Assembly (NCBI GenBank): GCA_036270095.1
Contig: DATBDE010000075.1
Coordinates: forward strand, 12,061-76,060
Length of the DNA: 64,000 nucleotides
Origin: DATBDE01 sp036270095
Lineage (GTDB): Bacteria > Actinomycetota > Thermoleophilia > Solirubrobacterales > Solirubrobacteraceae
Direction of reading: 5' to 3'
The notes under the pieces were generated by a model. It was not told the DNA's origin, did not search any database, and saw nothing but the letters and a program-made list of their open reading frames with translations. Position 1 is the first letter of the stretch; each line of letters begins with the position of its first letter. Shown one piece after another: positions 7,328 through 15,142 of the stretch. A program made the position numbers and the translations under genes.

Positions 7328-9694
7328 ATCGCCACCGTCGCGCCCATCACCACCGCGCCGAGCGGGCTGACCGAGGCCGAGGCCCAGCGCCGTCTGCAGG
7401 AGCGCGGCTCGCTGCCTGCCCCGCCGACCAGTCGCTCCTACGCGAGCATCGTCCGCGCCAACACGCTGACGATCCCCAACGCGATCCTGTTCGTGTTCGG
7501 GGTGCTGACGGTCACCTTCGACTCCTGGCGCGACGCGCTGTTCCTGGGGATCCTCGTCTCGAACATCGTCATCGGGTGCTTCCAGGAGGTGCGCTCCAAG
7601 CGGGCGCTGGACCGGCTCGCCGCGCTGGTCGCGCCCGAGGCGGTGGTCGTGCGCGATGGCACGGACCACACGGTGCCGCTGGGCGACGTCGTGGTCGGCG
7701 ACCTCGTGAAGCTGGCCGCCGGCGACCAGGTCGTGGCCGACGGCAGCGTGGTCAGCGCGGACGGGCTCACCCTGGACGAGGCCAACCTCACCGGCGAGTC
7801 CGAGCCGGTGGTGCGCGGGCCGGGGCAGCCCGTGTGGTCGGGCTCGTTCGCGGTCGAGGGCGAGGCGCTCTTCGAAGCCACGGCCGTGGGCCCGGACAGC
7901 CGGGCGGACAAGCTCACGGCCACCGCGCGCGCGTTCCGCCACCCGCGCTCGCCGCTCGAGCGCGGCACCGACCGCCTGCTCGTGTGGCTGGTGGTCGTCT
8001 CGATCCCGCTCGCGGTGGGGCTGCTGATCTCCGTGCTGCTGCGCGACCACGGCGCCGCCGAGCGCGTGCAGGCGCTGACCGCCGGGCTGGTCAACCTCGT
8101 CCCCGAGGGCCTGATCCTGCTCATCAGCCTCACGGCGGCCGTGTCGGCGTTCAAGATCGCCCAGCGCGGCGTGCTGGCCCAGCAGCTCAACGCGGTGGAG
8201 TCGCTGGCCTCGGTCGACGTCGTGCTCACCGACAAGACCGGCACGCTGACCGAGCCCACGCTGCGCGTGGTCGGGCTGGTGCCGGCCAACGGCGCCGACG
8301 AGGCCACGCTGGCGCGCGCGTTCGCCGAGTACGCCGCCAGCGCGCCGACGCGCAACCTGACCCTGGAGGCGATCAACGAGGCAGCGCTGGCCGACGCGAC
8401 GCCGCGCGAGGTGCGCGCCCAGGTGCCGTTCTCCTCGCGCCGGCGCTGGAGCGGTCTGGACCTCGGCGACGAGCGTCTGGTGCTGGGTGCGCCGGAGCGC
8501 TTCGCCGGCGCCGACGCCGACCTCGATGCCAAGGCCCGTGAGGAGGCCGCGGCGGGGCGCCGTGTGCTCGCGCTCGGCCGCACCGACGCGCCGCTGCCCG
8601 AGTCCGCGCCCGATGCGCCGTTCCCCGACGGCGTGCGGCCGCTCGGGGTGGTCATCGTGGCGGAGCGCCTGCGGCCCAACGCCGCCGACACCGTGACCTT
8701 CTTCGCCGACCAGGACGTCGTCCTCAAGGTACTGTCCGGCGACGCGCCGTCCACCGTCGGGGCCATCGCCCGCGACGCCGGCGTGCCCGGTGACGCCGAC
8801 GCGCTCGACGGCGAGCACCTCCCCGAGGACGCCACCGAGCTGCGCGAGGCCGTGATGGCGGCGCCGGCCGTCGGGCGCATCTCCCCGGACGGCAAGCGCC
8901 AGGTCGTCGATTCCCTGACCCAGGACGGGCGCTACGTGGGCATGGTCGGCGACGGCGTCAACGACGTGCCCGCGCTGAAGGACGCCCGCCTGGCCATCGC
9001 GCAGGGCTCGGGCGCACAGATGGCCCGCTCGGTGGCCGACCTGGTGCTGGTCAAGGGCGACTTCGCCGTCGTGCCGGGCATGGTGGCCGAGGGCCGCCAG
9101 ATCCTGCGCAACATCCAGCGCGTCGCGCGCCTGTTCGTGACCAAGTCGATGTTCTGCGGCGTGATGGTGGTGGCGGTGGGGATCACCACCGCGACCTTCC
9201 CGCTGCTGCCGCGCCAGTTCACCCTCGCCTCCACGGTGACCATCGGCATCCCCGCCTTCCTGCTCGCGCTGCTGCCCAGCGCGGGGCCGTGGCGGCCCGA
9301 CCGCTTCCTGCGCACGGTCGTGCGCTTCGCCGTGCCCGTGGGCATCGCCGCCGGCATCGGCATCGTCGCCGCCTACCTGCTTGCGCGCTACTCGTTCGAC
9401 GTCGGCCTGGCGCAGGCCCGGACGGTGGCGACGGCGAGCGTGGTGGTGTGCGGCCTGGTCGTCGTGATCATGCTCGAGCGCGAGGGCGGGCGCGGGCAGG
9501 GCCTGGTCTACGGGCTGTGTGCGGCGATGGCGCTGTTGTTCGTGCTCGCCGACGCGGTGCCGTTCGCGCGCAACTTCTTCGAGCTCGAGACCCCGACCGG
9601 CGACATGGTCCTCGCCTGGGCGATCGGGTCGGCCGTCGGCGTGGCCGGGATGCTGCTGGTCAACCCCCGATCACCGCGCCCAGCAGACCGGTGA
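7328..9694 (+). CDS. ctpE: P-type cation-transporting ATPase, CtpE-like
   Basis: This is a polytopic ATPase of the P-type superfamily. Motifs are SGLTEAEAQRRLQ (N-terminal cation-ATPase helix), LTGESEPV (actuator), the phosphorylated Asp302 in DKTGTLTEP, and MVGDGVNDVPALKD, followed by four to six C-terminal membrane segments. Overall similarity is to mycobacterial CtpE, reported as a calcium-uptake pump; ion specificity here is inferred. No ATG, GTG or TTG exists between the in-frame stop at 7316 and GTG 7493. That GTG lies inside the first membrane helix and would lose the conserved N-terminus. I therefore place the start at ATC 7328, giving 788 residues. It ends 35 bp inside the convergent MFS gene. 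Confidence 0.85.
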   Translation: MATVAPITTAPSGLTEAEAQRRLQERGSLPAPPTSRSYASIVRANTLTIPNAILFVFGVLTVTFDSWRDALFLGILVSNIVIGCFQEVRSKRALDRLAALVAPEAVVVRDGTDHTVPLGDVVVGDLVKLAAGDQVVADGSVVSADGLTLDEANLTGESEPVVRGPGQPVWSGSFAVEGEALFEATAVGPDSRADKLTATARAFRHPRSPLERGTDRLLVWLVVVSIPLAVGLLISVLLRDHGAAERVQALTAGLVNLVPEGLILLISLTAAVSAFKIAQRGVLAQQLNAVESLASVDVVLTDKTGTLTEPTLRVVGLVPANGADEATLARAFAEYAASAPTRNLTLEAINEAALADATPREVRAQVPFSSRRRWSGLDLGDERLVLGAPERFAGADADLDAKAREEAAAGRRVLALGRTDAPLPESAPDAPFPDGVRPLGVVIVAERLRPNAADTVTFFADQDVVLKVLSGDAPSTVGAIARDAGVPGDADALDGEHLPEDATELREAVMAAPAVGRISPDGKRQVVDSLTQDGRYVGMVGDGVNDVPALKDARLAIAQGSGAQMARSVADLVLVKGDFAVVPGMVAEGRQILRNIQRVARLFVTKSMFCGVMVVAVGITTATFPLLPRQFTLASTVTIGIPAFLLALLPSAGPWRPDRFLRTVVRFAVPVGIAAGIGIVAAYLLARYSFDVGLAQARTVATASVVVCGLVVVIMLEREGGRGQGLVYGLCAAMALLFVLADAVPFARNFFELETPTGDMVLAWAIGSAVGVAGMLLVNPRSPRPADR

Positions 9695-11306
9695 TCGAGC
9701 GCGGGTCCAGGCCGTAGCGGGCCTTGTAGGCCTTGGCCGCGCCGTCGCTGGCCAAGGCGAGCACGAGCGCCTCGCGCGAGGAGTGGGCGTGGCACGCGGC
9801 GCGGTCCAGCGCCACCAGCGCGGTGTCCTGCACGAAGCCGCCGATGCCGCCGGTCTCCGGCAGGTTGCGCGGCTTGCACGGGTCGCCGAGCGTCACCGGC
9901 GGCGGGCGGGCGCGGTCGGCGCCCAGCGCATAGGCGACCGGGATCAGGACCGCGATCGCCACCACGGCGAGCGCGATCGCGACCTGGCGCCGCGACGGCC
10001 ACGGGGCGACGGCCAGGGCCGCGAGCAACGCCAGGCCCGCGCCGACCGCGTAGCCGGGGGAGAAGGCGTCGTTGACCGAGGCGACCAGCGTCTGGCTGGC
10101 CCGCCGCCCGAGCCGGTTCCAGTCCGCCCGCTGGTCGTCGGAGATCGCGTCGGCGCCGTCGCGGAAGACCTTGCGCACGCCGGCCAGCGGCTGCTCGGTG
10201 TTGACGGCGCCGGCCAGCTGCGGCGCGATGTTCAGCTTGGCCAGCGGGTCGATGCGGGCGTCGAGGATCAGCGCCGCGCCGTGCAGGCGCGCGCTGTCCA
10301 GGGCACCGTTGATGCTCGAGGTCATCACCGGGGCAAGGACGGCGAGGCCGACGGCGATGCCGAGGTGGCGGGTGCTCAACAAGGCGCTGGCCTGTCGCAC
10401 CGTGCGCTCCGGCAGCAGGTCGCCGGCCAGCGCGGGCAGGGCCAGGCCCATGCCGATGCCGGCCAGCGCCTCGGGCCCCACCACCCACCACAGCGTGTCG
10501 GTGGGCACGAAGGCCAGGCAGACCGTGCCGGCGGCGACGAGCAGCGAGCCCGCGGCGGCGCGCCCTGCCGGCGCACCGCGGATGCGCGCACCCGCGACGG
10601 CAGCCAGCGGGAGCACCGAGACGACGACGGCGGCGGCCAGCGGCTCCACGCTCCAGCCGGTCACCAGCAGGAGCACGGTGAGGAAGATCACCGCGGTCAG
10701 CGCGGCCGACACCAGCGCGAGCGCGAGCCCGGCGCGGACGACGAGCGCGCCGTGGGGGAGGCGGCCGCCCTCGGCCACGCGCGGGCGTGCGGCGCGCGAG
10801 AACGCCGGCAGGGCGAGCAGCACGAGCGGCGCCTGCACGAGGAAGATCGCCCGCCAGCCCAGGACCTGGGTGATGGCGCCGCCCAACGCCGGGCCGGTCG
10901 CGGTGCCCAGCAGCGTGGCCGCGCGCCACTGCGGGCCGCCGTCGGCGGCGCCGTCGGCCAGCAGCGCGAACGCGGCCGCGAGCATCGCCGCCCCGCCCGC
11001 GGCCTGCACGCCGCGCAGGACGAGCAGCAGCGGCAGCGACGAGACCAGGCCGCAGCCCAGCGAGGCCAGCGCGAACACGACCACGCCGACGCCGCCCACG
11101 CGCCCGGCGGCACCCGCGGCCAGGTGCCCGGCGGCGGGCAGGGCGAGCCCGAGCACGAGCGCGTAGACGGCGAGCACCGCGGCCACGCCGGCCACCGTCG
11201 TGTGCAGGGCGAGCAGGAGCGGTGGCAGGGCCAGCGCCACGATCCCGGCGTCGGCCAGGGCGAGGCCCGCGACTCCCGCCACGGCGTAGCTCTGGTTGCG
11301 GCCCAC
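9660..11306 (-). CDS. MFS transporter, DHA2-like, with Cys-containing C-terminal module
   Basis: This 548-residue major facilitator protein has about 14 membrane segments and broadly resembles drug/H+ antiporters of the EmrB/QacA type. An insertion of about 80 residues between late helices (ALDSARLHGAALILDARIDP onward) is probably extracytoplasmic. The last 75 residues form an unusual module with DPCKPR and DRAACHAHSSREALVLAL, probably joined by a Cys-Cys bridge. The GTG at 11306 is chosen because the longer reading runs through the GNAT gene. It is convergent with, and overlaps by 35 bp, the P-type ATPase. Confidence 0.8.
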   Translation of the reverse strand: MGRNQSYAVAGVAGLALADAGIVALALPPLLLALHTTVAGVAAVLAVYALVLGLALPAAGHLAAGAAGRVGGVGVVVFALASLGCGLVSSLPLLLVLRGVQAAGGAAMLAAAFALLADGAADGGPQWRAATLLGTATGPALGGAITQVLGWRAIFLVQAPLVLLALPAFSRAARPRVAEGGRLPHGALVVRAGLALALVSAALTAVIFLTVLLLVTGWSVEPLAAAVVVSVLPLAAVAGARIRGAPAGRAAAGSLLVAAGTVCLAFVPTDTLWWVVGPEALAGIGMGLALPALAGDLLPERTVRQASALLSTRHLGIAVGLAVLAPVMTSSINGALDSARLHGAALILDARIDPLAKLNIAPQLAGAVNTEQPLAGVRKVFRDGADAISDDQRADWNRLGRRASQTLVASVNDAFSPGYAVGAGLALLAALAVAPWPSRRQVAIALAVVAIAVLIPVAYALGADRARPPPVTLGDPCKPRNLPETGGIGGFVQDTALVALDRAACHAHSSREALVLALASDGAAKAYKARYGLDPRSITGLLGAVIGG

Positions 11307-11328
11307 GCCCCGAAGGGTCGCAGGCCGC

Positions 11329-11853
11329 CTAGCCGCGCAGCGCGAGCTCCCAGCGCTGCTCGGTGATCGTGTCGCTCCACTCGGTGCCCACGCGCTCGGA
11401 CACCATGCGGAACCCCGCCCGCCGGTACAGGCGGGCGGCATCGACCAGCGTGTCGATGGTGAACAGCGCCACGGTGTCCAGGCCCTCGTCCCGCGCCCAG
11501 CCCAGCGCGTGGTCGAGCAGGCGGCCGCCGACGCCGCTGCGCCGCGCCTGCGGCGCGACGATGAACCAGCGCAGGCGTGCGACGCCGTCGCCCTGATCGG
11601 TCATGCCGACGGAACCCACGATCTCGCCCTCGCGCTCGGCCACCCACAGCGCCGCGCCGTCCGACCGCGCCAAGGCGTCGGCGTAGCGGGCCATGCCCTC
11701 CGCCACCGAGGCCTCGATGTGGTGATCAAGCCCGTGCTCGCGCTCGTAGAGGACGCCGTGCAGGCGCGTGACGGCGCCGACGTCGCCGGGGCGCAGCCCC
11801 TGCCGGATGGTGGTGTCGGCGGTCAGCACATCGCCACGATGCGCCTCCCGCAT
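11329..11853 (-). CDS. GNAT family N-acetyltransferase
   Basis: This acetyltransferase of up to 174 residues shows acetyl-CoA motif A as FIVAPQARRSGVGGRLLDHA and motif B as AARLYRRAGF. The substrate is unknown; the sequence resembles the GNAT half of MarR-GNAT fusions, here without the DNA-binding half. The ATG at 11853 gives MREAHRGDVLTADTTIRQGL. A GTG at 11829 is also possible and would free the palindromic region facing the divergent LysR gene. Its stop lies 22 bp before the MFS start. Confidence 0.82.
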   Translation of the reverse strand: MREAHRGDVLTADTTIRQGLRPGDVGAVTRLHGVLYEREHGLDHHIEASVAEGMARYADALARSDGAALWVAEREGEIVGSVGMTDQGDGVARLRWFIVAPQARRSGVGGRLLDHALGWARDEGLDTVALFTIDTLVDAARLYRRAGFRMVSERVGTEWSDTITEQRWELALRG

Positions 11854-11897
11854 CGATAAGTCAAAGACCGATGCGGACTGCAGGCCATAGCATGGCC
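11851..11897. promoter_or_regulatory. LysR/GNAT divergent regulatory region
   Basis: Two dyads are visible: CATCG-N13-CGATG (11851-11873) and GGCCAT-AGC-ATGGCC (11883-11897). The second contains a TAGCAT -10 box (11888-11893) placed 6 nt before the lysR ATG at 11900. LysR regulators typically bind such interrupted dyads between divergent genes and repress themselves; this is the likely role here. Confidence 0.45.
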
Positions 11898-11899
11898 AT

Positions 11900-12802
11900 A
11901 TGGAGCTGCGCCAGCTGCGCACGTTCGAGGCGGTGGCCCGCCATCGCAGCTTCACGCGCGCGAGCGAGGAGCTCATGGTTGCCCAGCCGGCGGTCTCCCA
12001 GCAGGTGCGCCGGCTCGAGCGCGAGCTTGGCGTCGACCTGCTGCGCCGCACCAGCCGCCACGTGGCGCTGACCGAGCCGGGCGAGGTGCTGCTGGCCGGC
12101 GCCCGCCGCGTGCTGGCCGAGGCGGCCAGCGTGGTCGACGAGCTGCAGGCGCTGCGCGGCCTGCGGTCCGGCCGGGTGGCGGTGGGGGCGATGCCGCCGA
12201 TGCCGCGCCTCGACGTTCCGTCGCTCATCGCCGCCTTCCACGCGCTCCATCCGGCCATCGGCGTGCGCCTGGACGAGGACACTGCCGCCAACGCCCTGGC
12301 CATGCTGCGCAGGGGCGAATTGGACTTGAGCTTCGCGTTCCTCTCCCCGGAGGAGGCGGGCGCCGGGCTCGCCGGCGTGCTGCTGCTGGAGGAGGAGCTC
12401 GTGGTGGCCGTCGCCCACGACCACCGGCTGGCCAAGCGCCGGCGGCTGCAGCCCGCCGCGTTGCGTGACGAGACGCTCGTGGCCTTCAAGTCGGGGTCGG
12501 CCCTGCGTGCCGCCGGCGACGCGGCGCTGGCCGCCGCTGGCGTGGCCCCGCGCATCGCCTTCGAGTCCAACGAGCTCCTGACCGTGCGCGCGATCGCCGC
12601 CCTGGGCCTGGCCGTGGCCATCCTTCCCCGCGGCTTCGTGGACGTGCCGCAGGCGGACGTGGTCGGCATCCCGCTGGGCTCGCGCCCCGTGCGCCAGCCG
12701 GTCTCCCTGCTGTGGCGCGCGGGCGAGCGCCTGTCCCCCGCCGCGACGGCGTTCCGCGACTTCGTTCAGACCGGCTCGTTGTCCAGCGACGCCCACAGGT
12801 AG
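11900..12802 (+). CDS. LysR family transcriptional regulator
   Basis: This 300-residue LTTR has an N-terminal winged helix-turn-helix (MELRQLRTFEAVARHRSFTR, then AQPAVSQQVRRLE at about 28-40) and a periplasmic-binding-protein-like effector domain from about residue 90. It is divergent from the GNAT gene, which is its most likely target. The effector is unknown. The ATG is supported by TAGCAT ending 6 nt upstream. Its 3' end overlaps the convergent glycosylase by 37 bp. Confidence 0.92.
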   Translation: MELRQLRTFEAVARHRSFTRASEELMVAQPAVSQQVRRLERELGVDLLRRTSRHVALTEPGEVLLAGARRVLAEAASVVDELQALRGLRSGRVAVGAMPPMPRLDVPSLIAAFHALHPAIGVRLDEDTAANALAMLRRGELDLSFAFLSPEEAGAGLAGVLLLEEELVVAVAHDHRLAKRRRLQPAALRDETLVAFKSGSALRAAGDAALAAAGVAPRIAFESNELLTVRAIAALGLAVAILPRGFVDVPQADVVGIPLGSRPVRQPVSLLWRAGERLSPAATAFRDFVQTGSLSSDAHR

Positions 12803-13338
12803 CGCGACGCCAGCGTGCGGTAGGGGCGCCACGGCTCGGCGATGCGTTCCAGCTCGCCGGGGCCGGGCAGCGCGTCGAGGCCGTAGGTCTGCTCGACCGC
12901 GCGCCGGATCCCCAGGTCGCCCACCGGCAGCACGTCGGGGCGCTGCAGCTGGAACATCAGGAACATGTCGACGCTCCACGGGCCGAGGCCCTTGACGTCG
13001 AGCAGCTCGGCGGCGACGTCCTCGTCGGAGAGCGCGTCGAGCCGGCCGAGCTCGATCTCGCCCTTCTCGACGTGCTCGGCCAGCGAGCGCAGGTACTTGA
13101 CCTTGGCCCGCGAGAGGCCGACGGCCACGCGCAGGTCCTCGGGGTCGTCGGCCAGGACTTCCTGCGGCGTGGGCGCCCGGCCGCCGAAGCGGTCGGTCAG
13201 GCGTCCGTAGATCGAGCGCGCGGCCTTGGTCGAGAGCTGCTGGCCGACGATCGAGCGCACGAGCGCGCCGTACTCGTCCGTGCGCTCGGCCCGCCGCGCC
13301 GGGCGCGGCGCCCCGATGGCGTCGATGAGCCCGCGCAT
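12766..13338 (-). CDS. DNA-3-methyladenine glycosylase, AlkA/HhH-GPD family
   Basis: This base-excision-repair glycosylase removes alkylated purines. The helix-hairpin-helix is LLDVKGLGPWSVDMFLMF and the catalytic Asp lies in LPVGDLGIRRA, the HhH-GPD arrangement. The conserved N-terminal IVGQQLSTKAARSIYGRL block is present. From ATG 13338 it has 190 residues. Upstream the same frame encodes SDKKGLAHLRKADPV, which looks like a genuine N-terminus, and reaches a CTG at 13386 overlapping the stop of the ferredoxin reductase. The true start may therefore be CTG, giving 206 residues. It is the last gene of the hemQ operon. Confidence 0.88.
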   Translation of the reverse strand: MRGLIDAIGAPRPARRAERTDEYGALVRSIVGQQLSTKAARSIYGRLTDRFGGRAPTPQEVLADDPEDLRVAVGLSRAKVKYLRSLAEHVEKGEIELGRLDALSDEDVAAELLDVKGLGPWSVDMFLMFQLQRPDVLPVGDLGIRRAVEQTYGLDALPGPGELERIAEPWRPYRTLASRYLWASLDNEPV

Positions 13339-13382
13339 GACCGGATCGGCCTTGCGCAGGTGCGCGAGACCCTTCTTGTCGC

Positions 13383-14450
13383 TCAGACCTGCCCCTCGAC
13401 CGCGCCCGGGACCCCGGTGTTGGTGGAGTACTTGGGCTGGATCTTCATGTCGGGGCGGAAGCTGTGCACGGCCTGGGCGACCGCGATGGCCGCCTCGGAG
13501 AACCCGGTGGCGATGAGCTTGAGCTTGCCCTCGAAGGTGGTGATGTCGCCGCAGGCCCAGACCTGAGGCAGCGACGTCTTCATGACCGGGTCGACGACGA
13601 TCGCGCCCTTGACCACCTCGAAGCCCCACTCCTTCAGCGGGCCGAGCGCGGTCTTGAACCCGAGCTGCAGCAGCACGGCGTCGATGTCGAGCTCGACCAC
13701 CTCGGTCTCGCGCTCGGTGTGGAAGAGCACGACGCGCTCGATCTGCCCGTTGCCCTGCACGTCCTTGATCTGGAACGGTACGTGGACGTCGACGCGGCCG
13801 GCCTCGCGGGCCTCCATGACCTGGCCGATCGTGACCTCGTGGGCGCGGAAGCCCTCGCGCCGGTGCACGAGCGCGATCGAGTCGGCGACCTCGAGCAGGT
13901 TCACGACCCAGTCGAAGGCGCTGTCGCCGCCGCCGACGATGAGGACCTTCTTGCCCGCGAACTCCTCCTTGGACCCGACCAGGTAGTGGGCGCCGCGGCC
14001 CTCCCACGGGTCCATGTCGTAGCCGGGCAGCTTCTTGGGCTCGAAGGCGCCGTGGCCGCCGGCCACGATGACCGCGCGCGAGCGCAGGTCGCCCTTGTCG
14101 GTGTGCAGGATGAGGAGGTCGTCCTCCCACGAGATGCGCTCGGCCGTCGTCTCCAGGTGCACGGGCACGTCGAACTGGTCCAGGGCCTGCTCGCGCAGCA
14201 TCTCGACCAGGTCCCTGGCCAGCACGCGCGGGTGGCCGGGCACGTCGAAGATCCACTTCTCCGGGTATAGCGTGGTGAGCTGGCCGCCGAGCTCGGGCAG
14301 CGAGTCGATGATGCGCGACGAGGCCTCGCGCATCCCGGCCCAGAACGCGGTCGCCAGGCCCACGGGGCCAGCGCCGATGACCGTGATGTCGCGGACCTCG
14401 TCGAAGTCGCGCTGCAGCGTGGAGGGCTCGCTCTCGGCGACGTTGCTCAC
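13383..14450 (-). CDS. Ferredoxin/flavodoxin-NADP+ reductase, thioredoxin-reductase-like (YumC type)
   Basis: This 355-residue FAD/NAD(P)H oxidoreductase has the FAD-binding GAGPVG (26-31) and a second Rossmann site LIVGGGDSAFD (about 165-175). The ending VWACGDITTF followed by EAAIAVAQAVH is typical of this group. The thioredoxin-reductase CxxC is absent, which is why I call it a ferredoxin-NADP+ reductase of the Bacillus YumC class. The GTG overlaps the hemQ stop (GTGA), so the two are translationally coupled and the reductase may feed electrons to heme or Fe-S chemistry. Confidence 0.85.
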   Translation of the reverse strand: MSNVAESEPSTLQRDFDEVRDITVIGAGPVGLATAFWAGMREASSRIIDSLPELGGQLTTLYPEKWIFDVPGHPRVLARDLVEMLREQALDQFDVPVHLETTAERISWEDDLLILHTDKGDLRSRAVIVAGGHGAFEPKKLPGYDMDPWEGRGAHYLVGSKEEFAGKKVLIVGGGDSAFDWVVNLLEVADSIALVHRREGFRAHEVTIGQVMEAREAGRVDVHVPFQIKDVQGNGQIERVVLFHTERETEVVELDIDAVLLQLGFKTALGPLKEWGFEVVKGAIVVDPVMKTSLPQVWACGDITTFEGKLKLIATGFSEAAIAVAQAVHSFRPDMKIQPKYSTNTGVPGAVEGQV

Positions 14451-15142
14451 GGAACCAGAGTAGGCAGCGCCGCGCCGTCGAGCGCCCCCAGAGCCCGCTC
14501 CACCGAGGTCGCGATGCAGGTGAAGGTCGGGGTGTCGCGCATCGTGTAGAGGCTCGACTCGGTGGTTCGCAGGCGCTGCACGAGGTCGAGGAAGTCCTGC
14601 GGGCGATCGGTCTCGAACGCCACGACGAACTCCTGGTCGTCGAGGCCGAAGGAATAGGAGGTGTTGAGGTCGATGCTGGGGTACTCGCGGCCGATGCGAA
14701 TGTGCTCCTGCATGATCCGGTAGCGCTCCTCGGGTGACAGCCGGTACCACTCGCGGGTCTTCACGAACGGGTAGACGAACAGGTACTTCGCGTGCTGGGG
14801 GCGGACCTCCAGGCGCGACTCGTCCGAATACTCGGACTCCTTTGTGAGCGCAAGGTAGGAGTAGGGCACCGAGCACCACCGCATGAGCCCGCTCTGGCCG
14901 AGCACGACGTGGAACTCGTGGATGGGGTCGAGCGAGACCGACTGGGTCAGCAGCATGAGGTCGGCATCCCCGCGCGTGCCGACGAGCGAGAACGCCCGCA
15001 GCAGGTGATGGTGGCCGGCCGCGAAGTCCTCGCAGGCGGCCAGGAACTCGCGCTTGTCCTGGGCGCGCTCATCCTCGTCGCGGCGGCGCCACGCAGGATC
15101 GACCGAGAGGAAGGTGTACTTGACGAAGTGACGCTCGGGCAC
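14447..15142 (-). CDS. hemQ: HemQ, coproheme decarboxylase (chlorite-dismutase family)
   Basis: This 231-residue enzyme catalyses the last step of coproporphyrin-dependent heme synthesis, oxidative decarboxylation of coproheme to heme b. Key positions are present: the radical-forming Tyr124 and Lys128 in YPFVK, and the proximal heme ligand His147 in EHIRIGREY; the distal position 13 residues later is Asn. C-terminal FGLDDQEFVVAFETD is typical of the family. The GTG start has TATCCT ending 9 nt upstream. It heads the hemQ-reductase-glycosylase operon. Confidence 0.92.
   Translation of the reverse strand: MPERHFVKYTFLSVDPAWRRRDEDERAQDKREFLAACEDFAAGHHHLLRAFSLVGTRGDADLMLLTQSVSLDPIHEFHVVLGQSGLMRWCSVPYSYLALTKESEYSDESRLEVRPQHAKYLFVYPFVKTREWYRLSPEERYRIMQEHIRIGREYPSIDLNTSYSFGLDDQEFVVAFETDRPQDFLDLVQRLRTTESSLYTMRDTPTFTCIATSVERALGALDGAALPTLVP
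15052..15057 (-). other. No regulatory call inside hemQ; placeholder for start context
   Basis: This interval lies inside the hemQ coding region and I see no separate element in it. The hemQ promoter box is listed at 15152-15157. Confidence 0.05.

Noticed and set aside
14690..14760. Apparent loss of the proximal heme ligand in HemQ (Tyr in SYSFGLDD where chlorite dismutases have His-Ser-Thr-Gly-Leu-Asp-Asp)
   Set aside because: Counting from the YxxxK motif and the distal position 13 residues on places the true ligand at His147 in EHIRIGREY, which is present.
15052..15057. Placeholder entry listed in features inside hemQ
   Set aside because: It marks no real element and carries minimal confidence; the hemQ promoter box is at 15152-15157.
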